A stretch of 11,964 bases of DNA, from NCBI GenBank assembly GCA_945918315.1, contig CAMEIK010000017.1:1-11964 (forward strand). Direction: 5' to 3'. The position numbers and the translations under genes were made by a program. The stretch comes from an uncultured Clostridia bacterium (GTDB taxonomy: Bacteria > Bacillota > Clostridia > Oscillospirales > Oscillospiraceae). The notes beneath the pieces are model-generated. The model saw nothing but the letters and a program-made list of their open reading frames with translations, was not told the origin of the DNA and did no database searches. Shown piece by piece: positions 1 to 6,654 of this stretch. Within the stretch, counting starts at the first letter, position 1. Every line of letters begins with the position of its first letter.

Positions 1-2
1 TA

Positions 3-1151
3 TCAGCCGCCGTTGCGGATCTGCAGGAGCTTGACCTTCAGATCGTTTTCCATTTTCGCCATTTCCGCTTCCGCGGCAAGCCGCTTGGCTCTGCCGTCGG
101 CCTGAATCTTCATCACATCGTCCAGGGTCGCGATCAGGTCGGCATTGGTCTTCTTCAGGGTTTCAATATCCACAATGCCCCGCTCCGCTTCCTTGGCTGT
201 CTCCACGGAGGCCATGTGCAGCTTTTCCGCGTTCTGCTTTAGCAGAGCGTTGGTCACATCGTTGACCTGACGCTGGGCCTGGGCGGCTTCGGTGGAATGG
301 GCAATGCCCAGGGCCAGTACCATCTGGTTTTTCCACAGAGGAATGGTGTTTACCAGAGTGGTCTGAATTTTTTCCACCATCACGTTGTCGTTGTTCTGGA
401 TCATCCGGATCTGGGGTGCGGTCTGAATGGAGATCATTCTTGTCAGCTCCAGATCGTGAATCTTCTTTTCAAACCGGTTGCACTTGTCGGACAGGTCCCG
501 GGCAGCCTGGGCATCCTCGGCAAGGCCGGTGCGCTGGGCGACGGCCTCCAGCTCCTTGAGCTTACCCTCCCGAACCTCCTGGAGCTTTTTCTTGCCTGCC
601 AGGATATACATGGACAGCTCCTTGAAATAGGCCAGGTTCTGCTCGTACATCTTGTCCAGCAGAGCGGAGTCCTTCAGCAGACGGACCTGATGCTGCTGAA
701 GCGCGTTGCCGATTTTTTCTACATTGACTTCGGCCTTGGCGTATTTGTTCTTCATGTTTTCCAGCTTGTTTGCCTGCTTCCGGAAAAAGCCAAGGAAGCC
801 CTTTTCCTCCTCGGCGTCAAAGCCCTGAAGCTCGCCTACCACGCTGGTGATCAGGTCGCCCACTTCACCCAGGTCCTGGGTGCGGACATTGGCCAGAGCG
901 GCATCGGAAAAGTCCGCCATTTTCTTCTGGGTGCCGGCGCCATACTGCAGGATCTGCGCGGTGTTCTCCACATCGATTTTGGCGGCGAAGGCATCCACCA
1001 TCTGCTGCTCTTCCGGGGTCAGTACCGGCTCCGGCACCTTCTCGACCGCGGTTTCTTCTGCCACGACCATGGGAATGGGGGCCTTTTCCAGCTCGGGCTC
1101 CAGAGTCAGGCTGGGGGTCGTGTTGTCAAATTGATCCAGTTCCGTCTGCAT
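3..1151 (-). CDS. TelA family protein (toxic anion resistance family)
   Basis: This 382-residue soluble, mostly alpha-helical protein matches the TelA/toxic anion resistance family in length and character. The sequence shows an acidic, proline-rich N-terminus (about residues 1-45). Long charged helices follow, rich in K, E, Q and A, with coiled-coil character at about 120-235. A segment reading TIPLWKNQMV at about 269-278, preceded by QIRMIQNND at 247-255, is the most family-like stretch. There is no signal peptide or membrane segment, so it is cytoplasmic or peripheral. The family is named for tellurite resistance in plasmid settings, but chromosomal Firmicute copies are linked to envelope stress and their biochemical role is not established. 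The start has GGAG seven bases upstream. The gene lies 11 bases after the XpaC-like gene, so the two are probably co-transcribed and may act together. The stop is at 3-5, so the gene is complete; anything downstream lies outside the window. Confidence 0.88.
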   Translation of the reverse strand: MQTELDQFDNTTPSLTLEPELEKAPIPMVVAEETAVEKVPEPVLTPEEQQMVDAFAAKIDVENTAQILQYGAGTQKKMADFSDAALANVRTQDLGEVGDLITSVVGELQGFDAEEEKGFLGFFRKQANKLENMKNKYAKAEVNVEKIGNALQQHQVRLLKDSALLDKMYEQNLAYFKELSMYILAGKKKLQEVREGKLKELEAVAQRTGLAEDAQAARDLSDKCNRFEKKIHDLELTRMISIQTAPQIRMIQNNDNVMVEKIQTTLVNTIPLWKNQMVLALGIAHSTEAAQAQRQVNDVTNALLKQNAEKLHMASVETAKEAERGIVDIETLKKTNADLIATLDDVMKIQADGRAKRLAAEAEMAKMENDLKVKLLQIRNGG

Positions 1152-1162
1152 ATCGATTCTCC

Positions 1163-2410
1163 TTATTCCTCAGATTGATTTTGTTTTTTCATCTTTGTCA
1201 GCTCATCCTCCATCAGACCCTCCTGGGCAAGGAGGGTTTGCAGGACGGAAATATCGCTGGACACATCCATGGCGGTGTCCTGAAACACGGAGTCCAGCAG
1301 CTTCTCAAAGGCCAGATTTAAGGTGTCCAGAGTTGCTTCAATTTCCCGCTTGGAGGCCTGAATGGTTTCTCCCTGGACGGGCTGGGCGTCCATATCCGCA
1401 TAGGCGTTCAGAAGCTTTACGGTCATGGGCAGGTAGTAGTCCATCAGCTTTTTCAGGTCCGGAATGATCTCCGGATGGGTCTGGGCACGCTGGAAGATTC
1501 TCCGGACAAGCAGTTCAATCCGGGAAATCTTTTCGGAGATTTCCGCGCCGGGGATTGCGTCGTTGCACTTACGAATCTGGCGAAGAAACGCGTTGCCCCG
1601 GTCCAGAACCTCCTGCACCTGGGGATCCCGGGAGGGTTCTTTGGCTTTGGGCGCAGCCTCGGGTTTGCTCCTGGCTGCTTCCAGCTGGGCCTTCGCCTCC
1701 TCTTTCTGCCGCTGCTCCAGAGCCAATCGACTCGTTTCAAAATTCCGATAGGTCTCATCGCTGGTGATGAGGTTCCGCCCCTCCTTGTCCATGTGCCCTT
1801 CCAGGAACAAACCATCGTCGATCATACGGCTAAGCTCCTTACGGACAAAGACGGAGCTCTTGCCAACGCTGCGGGCCAGCTTGTCCAGGGCGCAGTAGGT
1901 TTTCTGCCCCAGGATCCGTTTGTAGGTATTGAACCTTCCAACCATCCCCAGGGTGCGGATGCCGCCGGTCAGCAGTCCAACACCGCCGCAGAAGCCCAGC
2001 AGGGTGAGAATGACGGAAAAAGAAAGCAGAGACGCTCCGGTAAACATCCGGACAACGGCGGTGGAGAGAAAACCGAAAAAGGTAAACAGGGACAGCAGAC
2101 TCCCGCCAACCACCTTCAGAACGCCCGCAACGGTTTTTCCGTTGGCACTGCCATAGAGGGCGGGAAGGTTCCTGGACTCCACGGTGACAGTCTTTGCCTG
2201 GGTCTGGCGGGGGGTTCCGGCTGAGGATGCGGCACGGGCGGTGGTATCCGCGGCCTTTTTCACTGCGGTGCTGCCAAGATCCATGGCTTTGCTCACCGTC
2301 TGACGGATGGTCTGATTCAATTTCTGATAATCCTGGGAGCCGATGGCTTCATCCACCAGGGTCTGGATATTCCGACCGATTTCCTCCCAATTCTGATTAT
2401 AAGTTCCCAT
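1163..2410 (-). CDS. XpaC-like membrane protein (5-bromo-4-chloroindolyl phosphate hydrolysis family)
   Basis: A 415-residue protein of the XpaC type, which typically sits beside TelA in Firmicutes. An N-terminal polar helix region (1-90) is followed by two hydrophobic segments at about 93-120 and 127-150, so the protein is membrane-anchored. After these comes a compact helix-turn-helix-like stretch (about 162-222, ILGQKTYCALDKLARSVGK onward). A charged K/E/A linker (about 228-265) leads into a helical C-terminal domain (265-400) with the family-like run LLVRRIFQRA and MDYYLPMTVKLLNAY. The family name comes from a phenotype and its enzymatic role is unproven. I chose the ATG at 2410 because GGAG lies nine bases upstream. 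The longer frame starting at 2425 has no ribosome binding site and would begin almost at the predicted transcript start. It is first in the operon with the TelA-family gene. Confidence 0.82.
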   Translation of the reverse strand: MGTYNQNWEEIGRNIQTLVDEAIGSQDYQKLNQTIRQTVSKAMDLGSTAVKKAADTTARAASSAGTPRQTQAKTVTVESRNLPALYGSANGKTVAGVLKVVGGSLLSLFTFFGFLSTAVVRMFTGASLLSFSVILTLLGFCGGVGLLTGGIRTLGMVGRFNTYKRILGQKTYCALDKLARSVGKSSVFVRKELSRMIDDGLFLEGHMDKEGRNLITSDETYRNFETSRLALEQRQKEEAKAQLEAARSKPEAAPKAKEPSRDPQVQEVLDRGNAFLRQIRKCNDAIPGAEISEKISRIELLVRRIFQRAQTHPEIIPDLKKLMDYYLPMTVKLLNAYADMDAQPVQGETIQASKREIEATLDTLNLAFEKLLDSVFQDTAMDVSSDISVLQTLLAQEGLMEDELTKMKKQNQSEE

Positions 2411-2439
2411 TTTCATACGCTCCATATAAAGGTGTTTAT

Positions 2440-2468
2440 ATTATAGCGTAGTCCAATGAAAAAAACAA
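2440..2468 (-). promoter_or_regulatory. Promoter of the xpaC-telA operon
   Basis: On the minus strand a perfect TATAAT -10 box (2445-2440) is preceded at 17 bases by TTGTTT (2468-2463), a 3-of-6 match to the -35 consensus. This places the transcript start near 2433 and gives a 5' leader of about 23 bases containing the GGAG at 2423-2420. The geometry supports the ATG at 2410 as the real start. This is a housekeeping sigma-A-type promoter by sequence only. Confidence 0.7.
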
Positions 2469-2552
2469 GGGATTTGGAAAAAATGAATGGAAAAGAGGAA
2501 GGTGTTCGGCGACGCGCTGAAAGGAAAACAGCGTAAAGGCAGGGAACCGGCA

Positions 2553-2581
2553 TTGCATTTTCCGGTAAGCCGTGCTATGAT
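2553..2581 (+). promoter_or_regulatory. Extended -10 promoter of the nitroreductase gene
   Basis: TTGCAT (2553-2558), a spacer of exactly 17 bases and TATGAT (2576-2581), with a TG one base before the -10 box (2573-2574), form a good extended -10 sigma-A promoter. The inverted repeat ACCGG (2546-2550)/CCGGT (2562-2566) brackets the -35 box and could be an operator. The ribosome binding site GGGAGG (2594-2599) follows before the ATG at 2608. The remainder of the 2426-2607 gap holds the divergent xpaC promoter and a weak 5-bp hairpin (CGCTG 2515-2519/CAGCG 2529-2533) of no clear meaning. Confidence 0.72.
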
Positions 2582-2607
2582 AAAACAAAAAACGGGAGGT
2601 ATTTCAA

Positions 2608-3120
2608 ATGGATTTTCTAGCTTTGGCTGCCCAGCGGTATTCCTGCAAGCGATATGATGCCCGGCCTGTGCCGGAGGAGATTCTTACCCAGATTCTGGAG
2701 GCGGGACGGCTTGCGCCTACGGCGAAGAATCTGCAGGAGCAGAAGATTTATGTCATCCGTTCTGCGGAGAATCTTTCGAAGGTGGATGCCGTCACACCCT
2801 GCCGATACGGCGCCCCGGTGGTGCTGATGGTAGCTTATGACAAGGATACGGTCTATTCCTATCCCGGCGGGGTGTACAATTCCGGGGCGGAGGACGCGGC
2901 CATTGTGGCAACCCACATGATGCTGGCTGCCCAGGCACTGGGGGTCAACAGCTGCTGGCTGAACTGCTTTGACCCGGACAACGCGGCAAAGGTGTTCGGC
3001 CTTCCGGAAAATGAGCGGGTGCTCATGCTTCTGGACTTGGGCTATGCTGCCGAGGGAGCGGGGCCCCTTGCCAATCACGGCAAGCGCAAGCCTCTTTCTG
3101 AGACAGTCAAGGAGCTGTAA
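2608..3120 (+). CDS. Nitroreductase family protein (FMN-dependent)
   Basis: A 170-residue single-domain nitroreductase, at the short end of the family. Such proteins bind FMN, usually as homodimers, and use NAD(P)H to reduce nitro compounds, quinones or other acceptors; the natural substrate cannot be told from sequence. Visible family features are the N-terminal phosphate-binding segment AQRYSCKRYD (8-17, with R10, S12 and R15), the helix LEAGRLAPTAKNLQ (30-43), and AEDAAIVATHMMLAAQALG (94-112) followed by NSCWLNCFD. The GY of LDLGY (142-146) and a basic tail with HGKRKPLSE (157-165) complete the fold. There is no signal peptide, so it is cytoplasmic. GGAGG lies eight bases before the ATG. 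It stands alone between divergent xpaC and the convergent pilus operon, with its own promoter and a terminator, so it is likely a one-gene unit unrelated to pilus assembly. Confidence 0.9.
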   Translation: MDFLALAAQRYSCKRYDARPVPEEILTQILEAGRLAPTAKNLQEQKIYVIRSAENLSKVDAVTPCRYGAPVVLMVAYDKDTVYSYPGGVYNSGAEDAAIVATHMMLAAQALGVNSCWLNCFDPDNAAKVFGLPENERVLMLLDLGYAAEGAGPLANHGKRKPLSETVKEL

Positions 3121-3131
3121 ACAACAGATAG

Positions 3132-3178
3132 CGGGCCGGGAGGGCATCGGATCATATACGATCCGCCCTTCCGGCCCG
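3132..3178. terminator. Probable bidirectional terminator hairpin between convergent genes
   Basis: A 14-bp stem (3132-3145 with 3165-3178, one G-U pair on the plus-strand RNA) carries an inner 5-bp stem GGATC/GATCC (3149-3153 with 3160-3164) closed by a six-base loop. It starts 12 bases after the nitroreductase stop and lies 12 bases after the end of the SipW peptidase gene. The flanks are only moderately T-rich on either strand (GTGTTATTGTCT on plus, CTATCTGTTGTTT on minus), so termination efficiency is uncertain. The position between convergent genes makes a shared terminator the natural reading. Confidence 0.72.
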
Positions 3179-3189
3179 GTGTTATTGTC

Positions 3190-3726
3190 TCATCCCTTAT
3201 TTTGAAAACGTTCTTCTTTGGCCCCCAGCGCGGCGCCGACGGCGTGAAGCAGGACGGCGGCCAGCACCAGCCCCAGGGAGGAAAGCTTACCCCAGGTTCC
3301 GGAAAGCATCAAAGCCAGCCGCCCAAGACAGGGAATGCTTCCCTCTGCTTTTCCCAGAACCCGGTCATAGCGGACAGGGGAGAGATCCGGCTGGGCGTTG
3401 GCATCTCCTTTGGTGATCAAGGAGCCGTCCACAGTCCTGTTTTCCACTACACGATGCAAAATGACTGCACTGGAATCCACAGTGCCGTAAAAGGCGATGA
3501 TGGCATCTTTTTGCACCGTTTCCGGCGGTATCTGCCGGACATAGACGAGGCTGCCTATGGAAACGGCGGGCTCCATGCTGCCGCTGATGACGGCGTAGAC
3601 CTGATACCCCAGGAGCCGTGGGAGGGAAAGGGGAATGCAGACGGCAATGGTCAGCACCAGAAGAAAGGTGCCCAATCGGGCGCAGAAACCGGCAATGTAC
3701 TGTTTCTTATTCTTCTTTATTCTCAT
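3190..3726 (-). CDS. SipW-type signal peptidase I (ER-type Ser-His)
   Basis: A 178-residue type I signal peptidase of the SipW/ER-like class, which removes signal peptides on the outer face of the membrane. An N-terminal membrane segment (about 20-40) precedes SGSMEP (48-53), with S50 as the predicted nucleophile. ILHRVV supplies H91 in place of the lysine of bacterial Ser-Lys enzymes, and KGDAN (106-110) gives D108. A second membrane segment lies at about 148-168. These are the hallmarks of SipW, which in Bacillus processes TasA and TapA. Being last in this pilus operon, behind two proteins with SipW/TasA-type N-termini, it is probably their dedicated peptidase (inference). The ATG at 3726 lies inside the end of the preceding gene (20-base overlap) with only GGAAG three bases upstream, so translation is probably coupled. 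The longer frame from 3792 lies wholly within the preceding gene and is not supported. Confidence 0.87.
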   Translation of the reverse strand: MRIKKNKKQYIAGFCARLGTFLLVLTIAVCIPLSLPRLLGYQVYAVISGSMEPAVSIGSLVYVRQIPPETVQKDAIIAFYGTVDSSAVILHRVVENRTVDGSLITKGDANAQPDLSPVRYDRVLGKAEGSIPCLGRLALMLSGTWGKLSSLGLVLAAVLLHAVGAALGAKEERFQNKG

Positions 3727-4624
3727 AGTCTTCCATAACAGGGGGCTTTTGTTTCTTATGCACCAGGTAAAGGAGCCCACCCAGAGTACCAAGCCCCGCC
3801 GCGGAGCAGAGAATCCCCAATGCGGCGAAGCCGGGATTCCCGTTCCTGGGGGAGCTTCTTTCGGCTGTGGTGGTCCGTACCGCTATCCCGTCCAGATCGA
3901 TGATCTCCTGGGGGAACAGGAGAGCGGACACTTGATTTTTCGGAGCGTCGATCTGCCTGGGGCTTTCCTTCTGCGCGATGGCGGAGGGGTTTGAGGCGGC
4001 TTGCCCCGTTTGGGCTGTGGGTGTGTAGATGAATGTAAATTCGTTTTTTGCGGGGTCAGCGCTCAGTGTCCGTGTCAGGTTGTAGGCCTGGGGCAGATAC
4101 CCGTCCACATAGGCCCAGGCAGCGACCGGCCGGTCGCCGATATTCCCGTAGCAGGTGCGGCTGGGGAGCAGGGTTTTCCCTGTGGTACTCCGGTAGTGGA
4201 TTCGGTAGGAAACCATTTTCCCCCGGATTCCGTAGGCAACCACATACTCCCGGTCACCGATTACGGCAAAGGAGGAAGGGCCCAGGGTGCTGTTGTCCTT
4301 CCCGCTTTCCCGGATTCCCTTGGCATAGTATCGGCTTCCGTCTTTGAGAAGAATAGCACCCTCTTCGGAAGCGTCATAGCCCACCCGGTCTCCGCGGCGC
4401 AGTCCCGTAATCCGGATTTGCCTTTCGGAAAAGCTGACGCTGGCGGTATCGCTTTGGACACTTAGCGGCCCGGAGGCTGGGAAGCTGCCCTGATTTCCGG
4501 GATAGAGAACCACGGTATAGGTGTAGCCTTCCGCTTCCTGGGCAAAGGTCCGGGGAATGCCGACAGAGCACACCAGTGCTGCCGCGAGAAGGCAGAGAAG
4601 GAATCGCCGGCGGAATCCAGTCAT
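3707..4624 (-). CDS. Exported membrane-anchored protein with MucBP-like domain
   Basis: A 305-residue surface protein of unknown exact role. It has a signal peptide (basic MTGFRRR, hydrophobic 8-26, likely cleavage after TFA at 28). An N-terminal beta-rich region begins YTYTVVLYPGNQGSF (34-48) and resembles domains common in Firmicute adhesins. A MucBP-like unit at about 138-201 reads SYRIHYRSTTGKTLLPS, then YVDGYLP, and ends FTFIYTP. A polar linker (202-262) leads to one membrane segment (266-288) and a lysine-rich, then acidic, cytoplasmic tail. No LPXTG-like motif precedes the membrane segment, so it is probably retained in the membrane rather than linked to the wall. MucBP domains are associated with mucin or host-glycan contact, but binding here is unproven. 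The start overlaps the upstream stop as ATGA, with AGGAGG seven bases upstream. It overlaps the signal peptidase gene by 20 bases. Confidence 0.75.
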   Translation of the reverse strand: MTGFRRRFLLCLLAAALVCSVGIPRTFAQEAEGYTYTVVLYPGNQGSFPASGPLSVQSDTASVSFSERQIRITGLRRGDRVGYDASEEGAILLKDGSRYYAKGIRESGKDNSTLGPSSFAVIGDREYVVAYGIRGKMVSYRIHYRSTTGKTLLPSRTCYGNIGDRPVAAWAYVDGYLPQAYNLTRTLSADPAKNEFTFIYTPTAQTGQAASNPSAIAQKESPRQIDAPKNQVSALLFPQEIIDLDGIAVRTTTAERSSPRNGNPGFAALGILCSAAGLGTLGGLLYLVHKKQKPPVMEDYENKEE

Positions 4625-5328
4625 GCGTCTTCCTCCTTTTTTTGCCAGCGGGCAATGGCAAGGCCCAGAAGAATAAGACCGGATACCAGCATAACCCCGG
4701 AGAAAAGAAGGACCCGGCCGGAGTCTCCGGTTTTGGGAATCGTGGAGACGGAAGTGTTTTCCTCAACAGCAAAACGCATTTGCAGCCTGGCCAGCGTGTC
4801 CTGATAGGCGTTGCCCTGGGTCTCACCGTCCAGCCGCACGCCCAAAGTAATGGTTCCCGACTGATTGGAGTCAAGCTCCCCTACATAGAAGTAACCTTCC
4901 AGGGCATCCGGAACCTGATGAAGTCCTTCTCCGGTGGATGTGAGCCCTTCTCCGCCCACCGCGTCGCTGTCAAAGAAGGCCAGCATTTTCCCCGATGGCC
5001 CGGCATAGGTCAGTGTGTAGCCGTAGGCGCCGCCCTCGGCGACGGTCTGACTGTCCTCCAGGGAACGGAGAATTTCGTTTGTCATATACCAGTGGGTAGT
5101 TTTCCGGGAAGTGTTCTTCAGGGTGATATGAATGATGGTAGCATCTCCCGGCTCCATCTGATAGATCACATCGTCGATGTCCGAGGACCGGAAGGAGCTG
5201 ACCATGGCGCTTCCGTTAAAGGTGACATTCCAGCTGTCGTCTCCGTAAAAGGTTTCCGCGGCTGCGGCAAGTGGGAGCATCCCCCACAGAAACAGACCGC
5301 AGACAAGCAGGGTAAGCGTTTTTTTCAT
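4621..5328 (-). CDS. Exported protein with IPKTG cell-wall sorting signal
   Basis: A 235-residue surface protein and likely sortase substrate. The signal peptide (1-24, cleavage near AAAA/ETF) is followed by a beta-rich body containing MEPGDATIIHITLKNTS (58-74). This PGD...N pattern is typical of TasA/camelysin-like or generic exported beta-sandwich domains. A later part runs from YVGELDSNQSGTITLGV (148-164) to GNAYQDTLARLQMRFAV (172-188), a pattern I associate with small LPXTG proteins of Clostridia pilus loci. The C-terminus is a full sorting signal: IPKTG (197-201), hydrophobic stretch (207-227) and RWQKK. Isoleucine replaces the usual leucine. It may be a minor or basal pilus subunit, or an independent wall protein. 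GGAGG lies upstream of the ATG, 13 bases after the preceding stop, and its stop overlaps the next start as ATGA. Confidence 0.78.
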   Translation of the reverse strand: MKKTLTLLVCGLFLWGMLPLAAAAETFYGDDSWNVTFNGSAMVSSFRSSDIDDVIYQMEPGDATIIHITLKNTSRKTTHWYMTNEILRSLEDSQTVAEGGAYGYTLTYAGPSGKMLAFFDSDAVGGEGLTSTGEGLHQVPDALEGYFYVGELDSNQSGTITLGVRLDGETQGNAYQDTLARLQMRFAVEENTSVSTIPKTGDSGRVLLFSGVMLVSGLILLGLAIARWQKKEEDA

Positions 5329-5341
5329 AACTCTCTCCTCC

Positions 5342-6121
5342 TCAGTCCAGGGAAAGGGTGCCGCCGTTTACGGCGATATCCGGGCCCCAGGCGCTTCGAA
5401 TCGCGTCCTGGGCGTTGTGTGTCTGTAAAGCGTCCACTTCCGCTTCCAGGCAGAAGCGCATACCGTCATAGGCGTAAATGGCCCGGATGACCGTAGTGCC
5501 GTCCTCCCGTGTTTCCGTTTCTTCCCGGACACTGGCAGCAATGGAACCGTCTAGGCGCAATGTGTCGGCAAACAGGGGCGTTTCCTGTCCTGGGGACAAA
5601 ATGTAGGGATAGTACAGAACCGTTCGCTCGGGAGAGGATGCGCTTTCGTCCAGAAGCCAGGTGTCCGTCAGAAAGTGAATGTCGATGAGCGCCGGCGAAA
5701 GGGTTGTGATCTTTTCGCCTTTCTCATCCACCCAGCTCCGGTAGACCCGAACCCGGACGTATTCGTCAATTTTACCGCTGTTTCGCACCGATAATTCTTC
5801 GGGATAGCGCCGACCAAGCTGTATTTTCCCGCCGGATTGCTCCGAGAGATTTGCCGCCAGTCTTCCGGTGCGGGTGTTCCATCGGTTATCCCGTCCGTTG
5901 TAATTGCGGAAGGAAAGATCCGTTCCGTTTTCCACTAAAGTAACACCGATGTCCGATACCTCTATTTGGGCGGAATAGAATTCGCTGAAATAGGTGAGGG
6001 TGGCCCGGATGCCGCTGACGGTGCTGAGGATCAGCATACAGCAGGCGCATAGAAATAAAACCAGCGTCAGGGGAAAGGGGCGCCCAGACTGTTTCAAAAG
6101 GCTTTTTTTCGCTTTTTTCAT
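5342..6121 (-). CDS. Exported protein with SipW/TasA-type N-terminus, larger paralogue
   Basis: A 259-residue exported protein with no recognised catalytic domain. The N-terminus is basic (MKKAKKSLLKQ) with a hydrophobic core at 17-36, followed by GIRATLTYFSEFYSA (37-51). This small-residue plus TxxYF pattern just after the core resembles SipW-dependent signal peptides of TasA/CalY proteins. The mature part shows SVRNSGKIDEYVRVRVYRSW (111-130) and YYPYILSPGQETPLF (170-184). Both are matched in the next-upstream protein (IENTGEADCFIRVRAF, YYAPVLAPGQQTARL), so the two are paralogues. There is no C-terminal membrane segment or sorting motif, so it is presumably released or held by other subunits, or left anchored if unprocessed. 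AAGGGGG precedes the start; the gap to the preceding gene is 12 bases. TasA-like matrix fibre, camelysin-like protein and pilus accessory factor are all possible. Confidence 0.72.
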   Translation of the reverse strand: MKKAKKSLLKQSGRPFPLTLVLFLCACCMLILSTVSGIRATLTYFSEFYSAQIEVSDIGVTLVENGTDLSFRNYNGRDNRWNTRTGRLAANLSEQSGGKIQLGRRYPEELSVRNSGKIDEYVRVRVYRSWVDEKGEKITTLSPALIDIHFLTDTWLLDESASSPERTVLYYPYILSPGQETPLFADTLRLDGSIAASVREETETREDGTTVIRAIYAYDGMRFCLEAEVDALQTHNAQDAIRSAWGPDIAVNGGTLSLD

Positions 6122-6133
6122 GGCCGCACCCCC

Positions 6134-6640
6134 TTATTCCGCCTTGGGTTGGACATTCGCGGACAGATTCCAGTCCGGGTAGGCGATCCCCTCGGGTGTG
6201 TACAGAACCGCGGTATGCTCCTGAACAACCACAACCTGAAAGTCCTGTGGGTCCGACTCATCCGTCGGAACCCCGGTAATGGCGATTTTCAGCCGGGCAG
6301 TCTGCTGCCCGGGGGCGAGTACCGGCGCATAGTACCACCAGCCGTCCTGGGCCTGGCTCCAGCCCTCTCCGGCGGTGAAAACGAGGGTATATTGGCTGCC
6401 GCAGAAGGCCCGCACCCTGATAAAGCAGTCTGCTTCCCCGGTATTTTCAATTACCACATGCTTGGTCCAGTCGGACACTTCCTCGAGGATTTCCGTTTGA
6501 CGGTTCAAAAAGATAGGATATTCCCCCCGGGCCGAGGTATAGGTTGTGAAATAGCTGAGCGCCGATGAAACACTGGATCCGGCGGCAAGCAGCACCGCAA
6601 GGGCGGTCAGAAGCAGGGCTTCCTTTCTGAAAACACGCAT
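6134..6640 (-). CDS. Small exported protein with SipW/TasA-type N-terminus
   Basis: A 168-residue exported protein, the shorter paralogue of the gene that follows it. The N-terminus MRVFRKEA leads into a hydrophobic core (8-27) and then SALSYFTTYTSARG (26-39), again the small-residue/YF arrangement of SipW-type signal peptides. The mature domain has VVIENTGEADCFIRVRAF (62-79) and WYYAPVLAPGQQTARL (102-117), which fit a TasA/camelysin-like beta-sandwich. It has no sorting motif or second membrane segment. The only cysteines, C72 and C80, lie close together in the mature part. It starts 14 bases after the preceding stop. Substrate status for the operon's SipW peptidase is inference from the N-terminus and shared operon; function is unknown. 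Confidence 0.72.
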   Translation of the reverse strand: MRVFRKEALLLTALAVLLAAGSSVSSALSYFTTYTSARGEYPIFLNRQTEILEEVSDWTKHVVIENTGEADCFIRVRAFCGSQYTLVFTAGEGWSQAQDGWWYYAPVLAPGQQTARLKIAITGVPTDESDPQDFQVVVVQEHTAVLYTPEGIAYPDWNLSANVQPKAE

Positions 6641-6654
6641 TCCTTATTCCCCCC

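Noticed and set aside
297..1178. Long plus-strand open frame (293 codons) opposite the TelA-family gene
   Set aside because: No ribosome binding site or family resemblance; it is the antisense shadow of a well-supported gene with strong codon bias.
1475..2224. Plus-strand open frame (249 codons) opposite the XpaC-like gene
   Set aside because: Low-complexity antisense translation with no initiation signal; the minus-strand gene has family motifs, a promoter and a ribosome binding site.
4576..5490. Plus-strand open frame (304 codons) spanning the ends of three minus-strand genes
   Set aside because: It crosses gene boundaries on the opposite strand, has no ribosome binding site and no recognisable domains.
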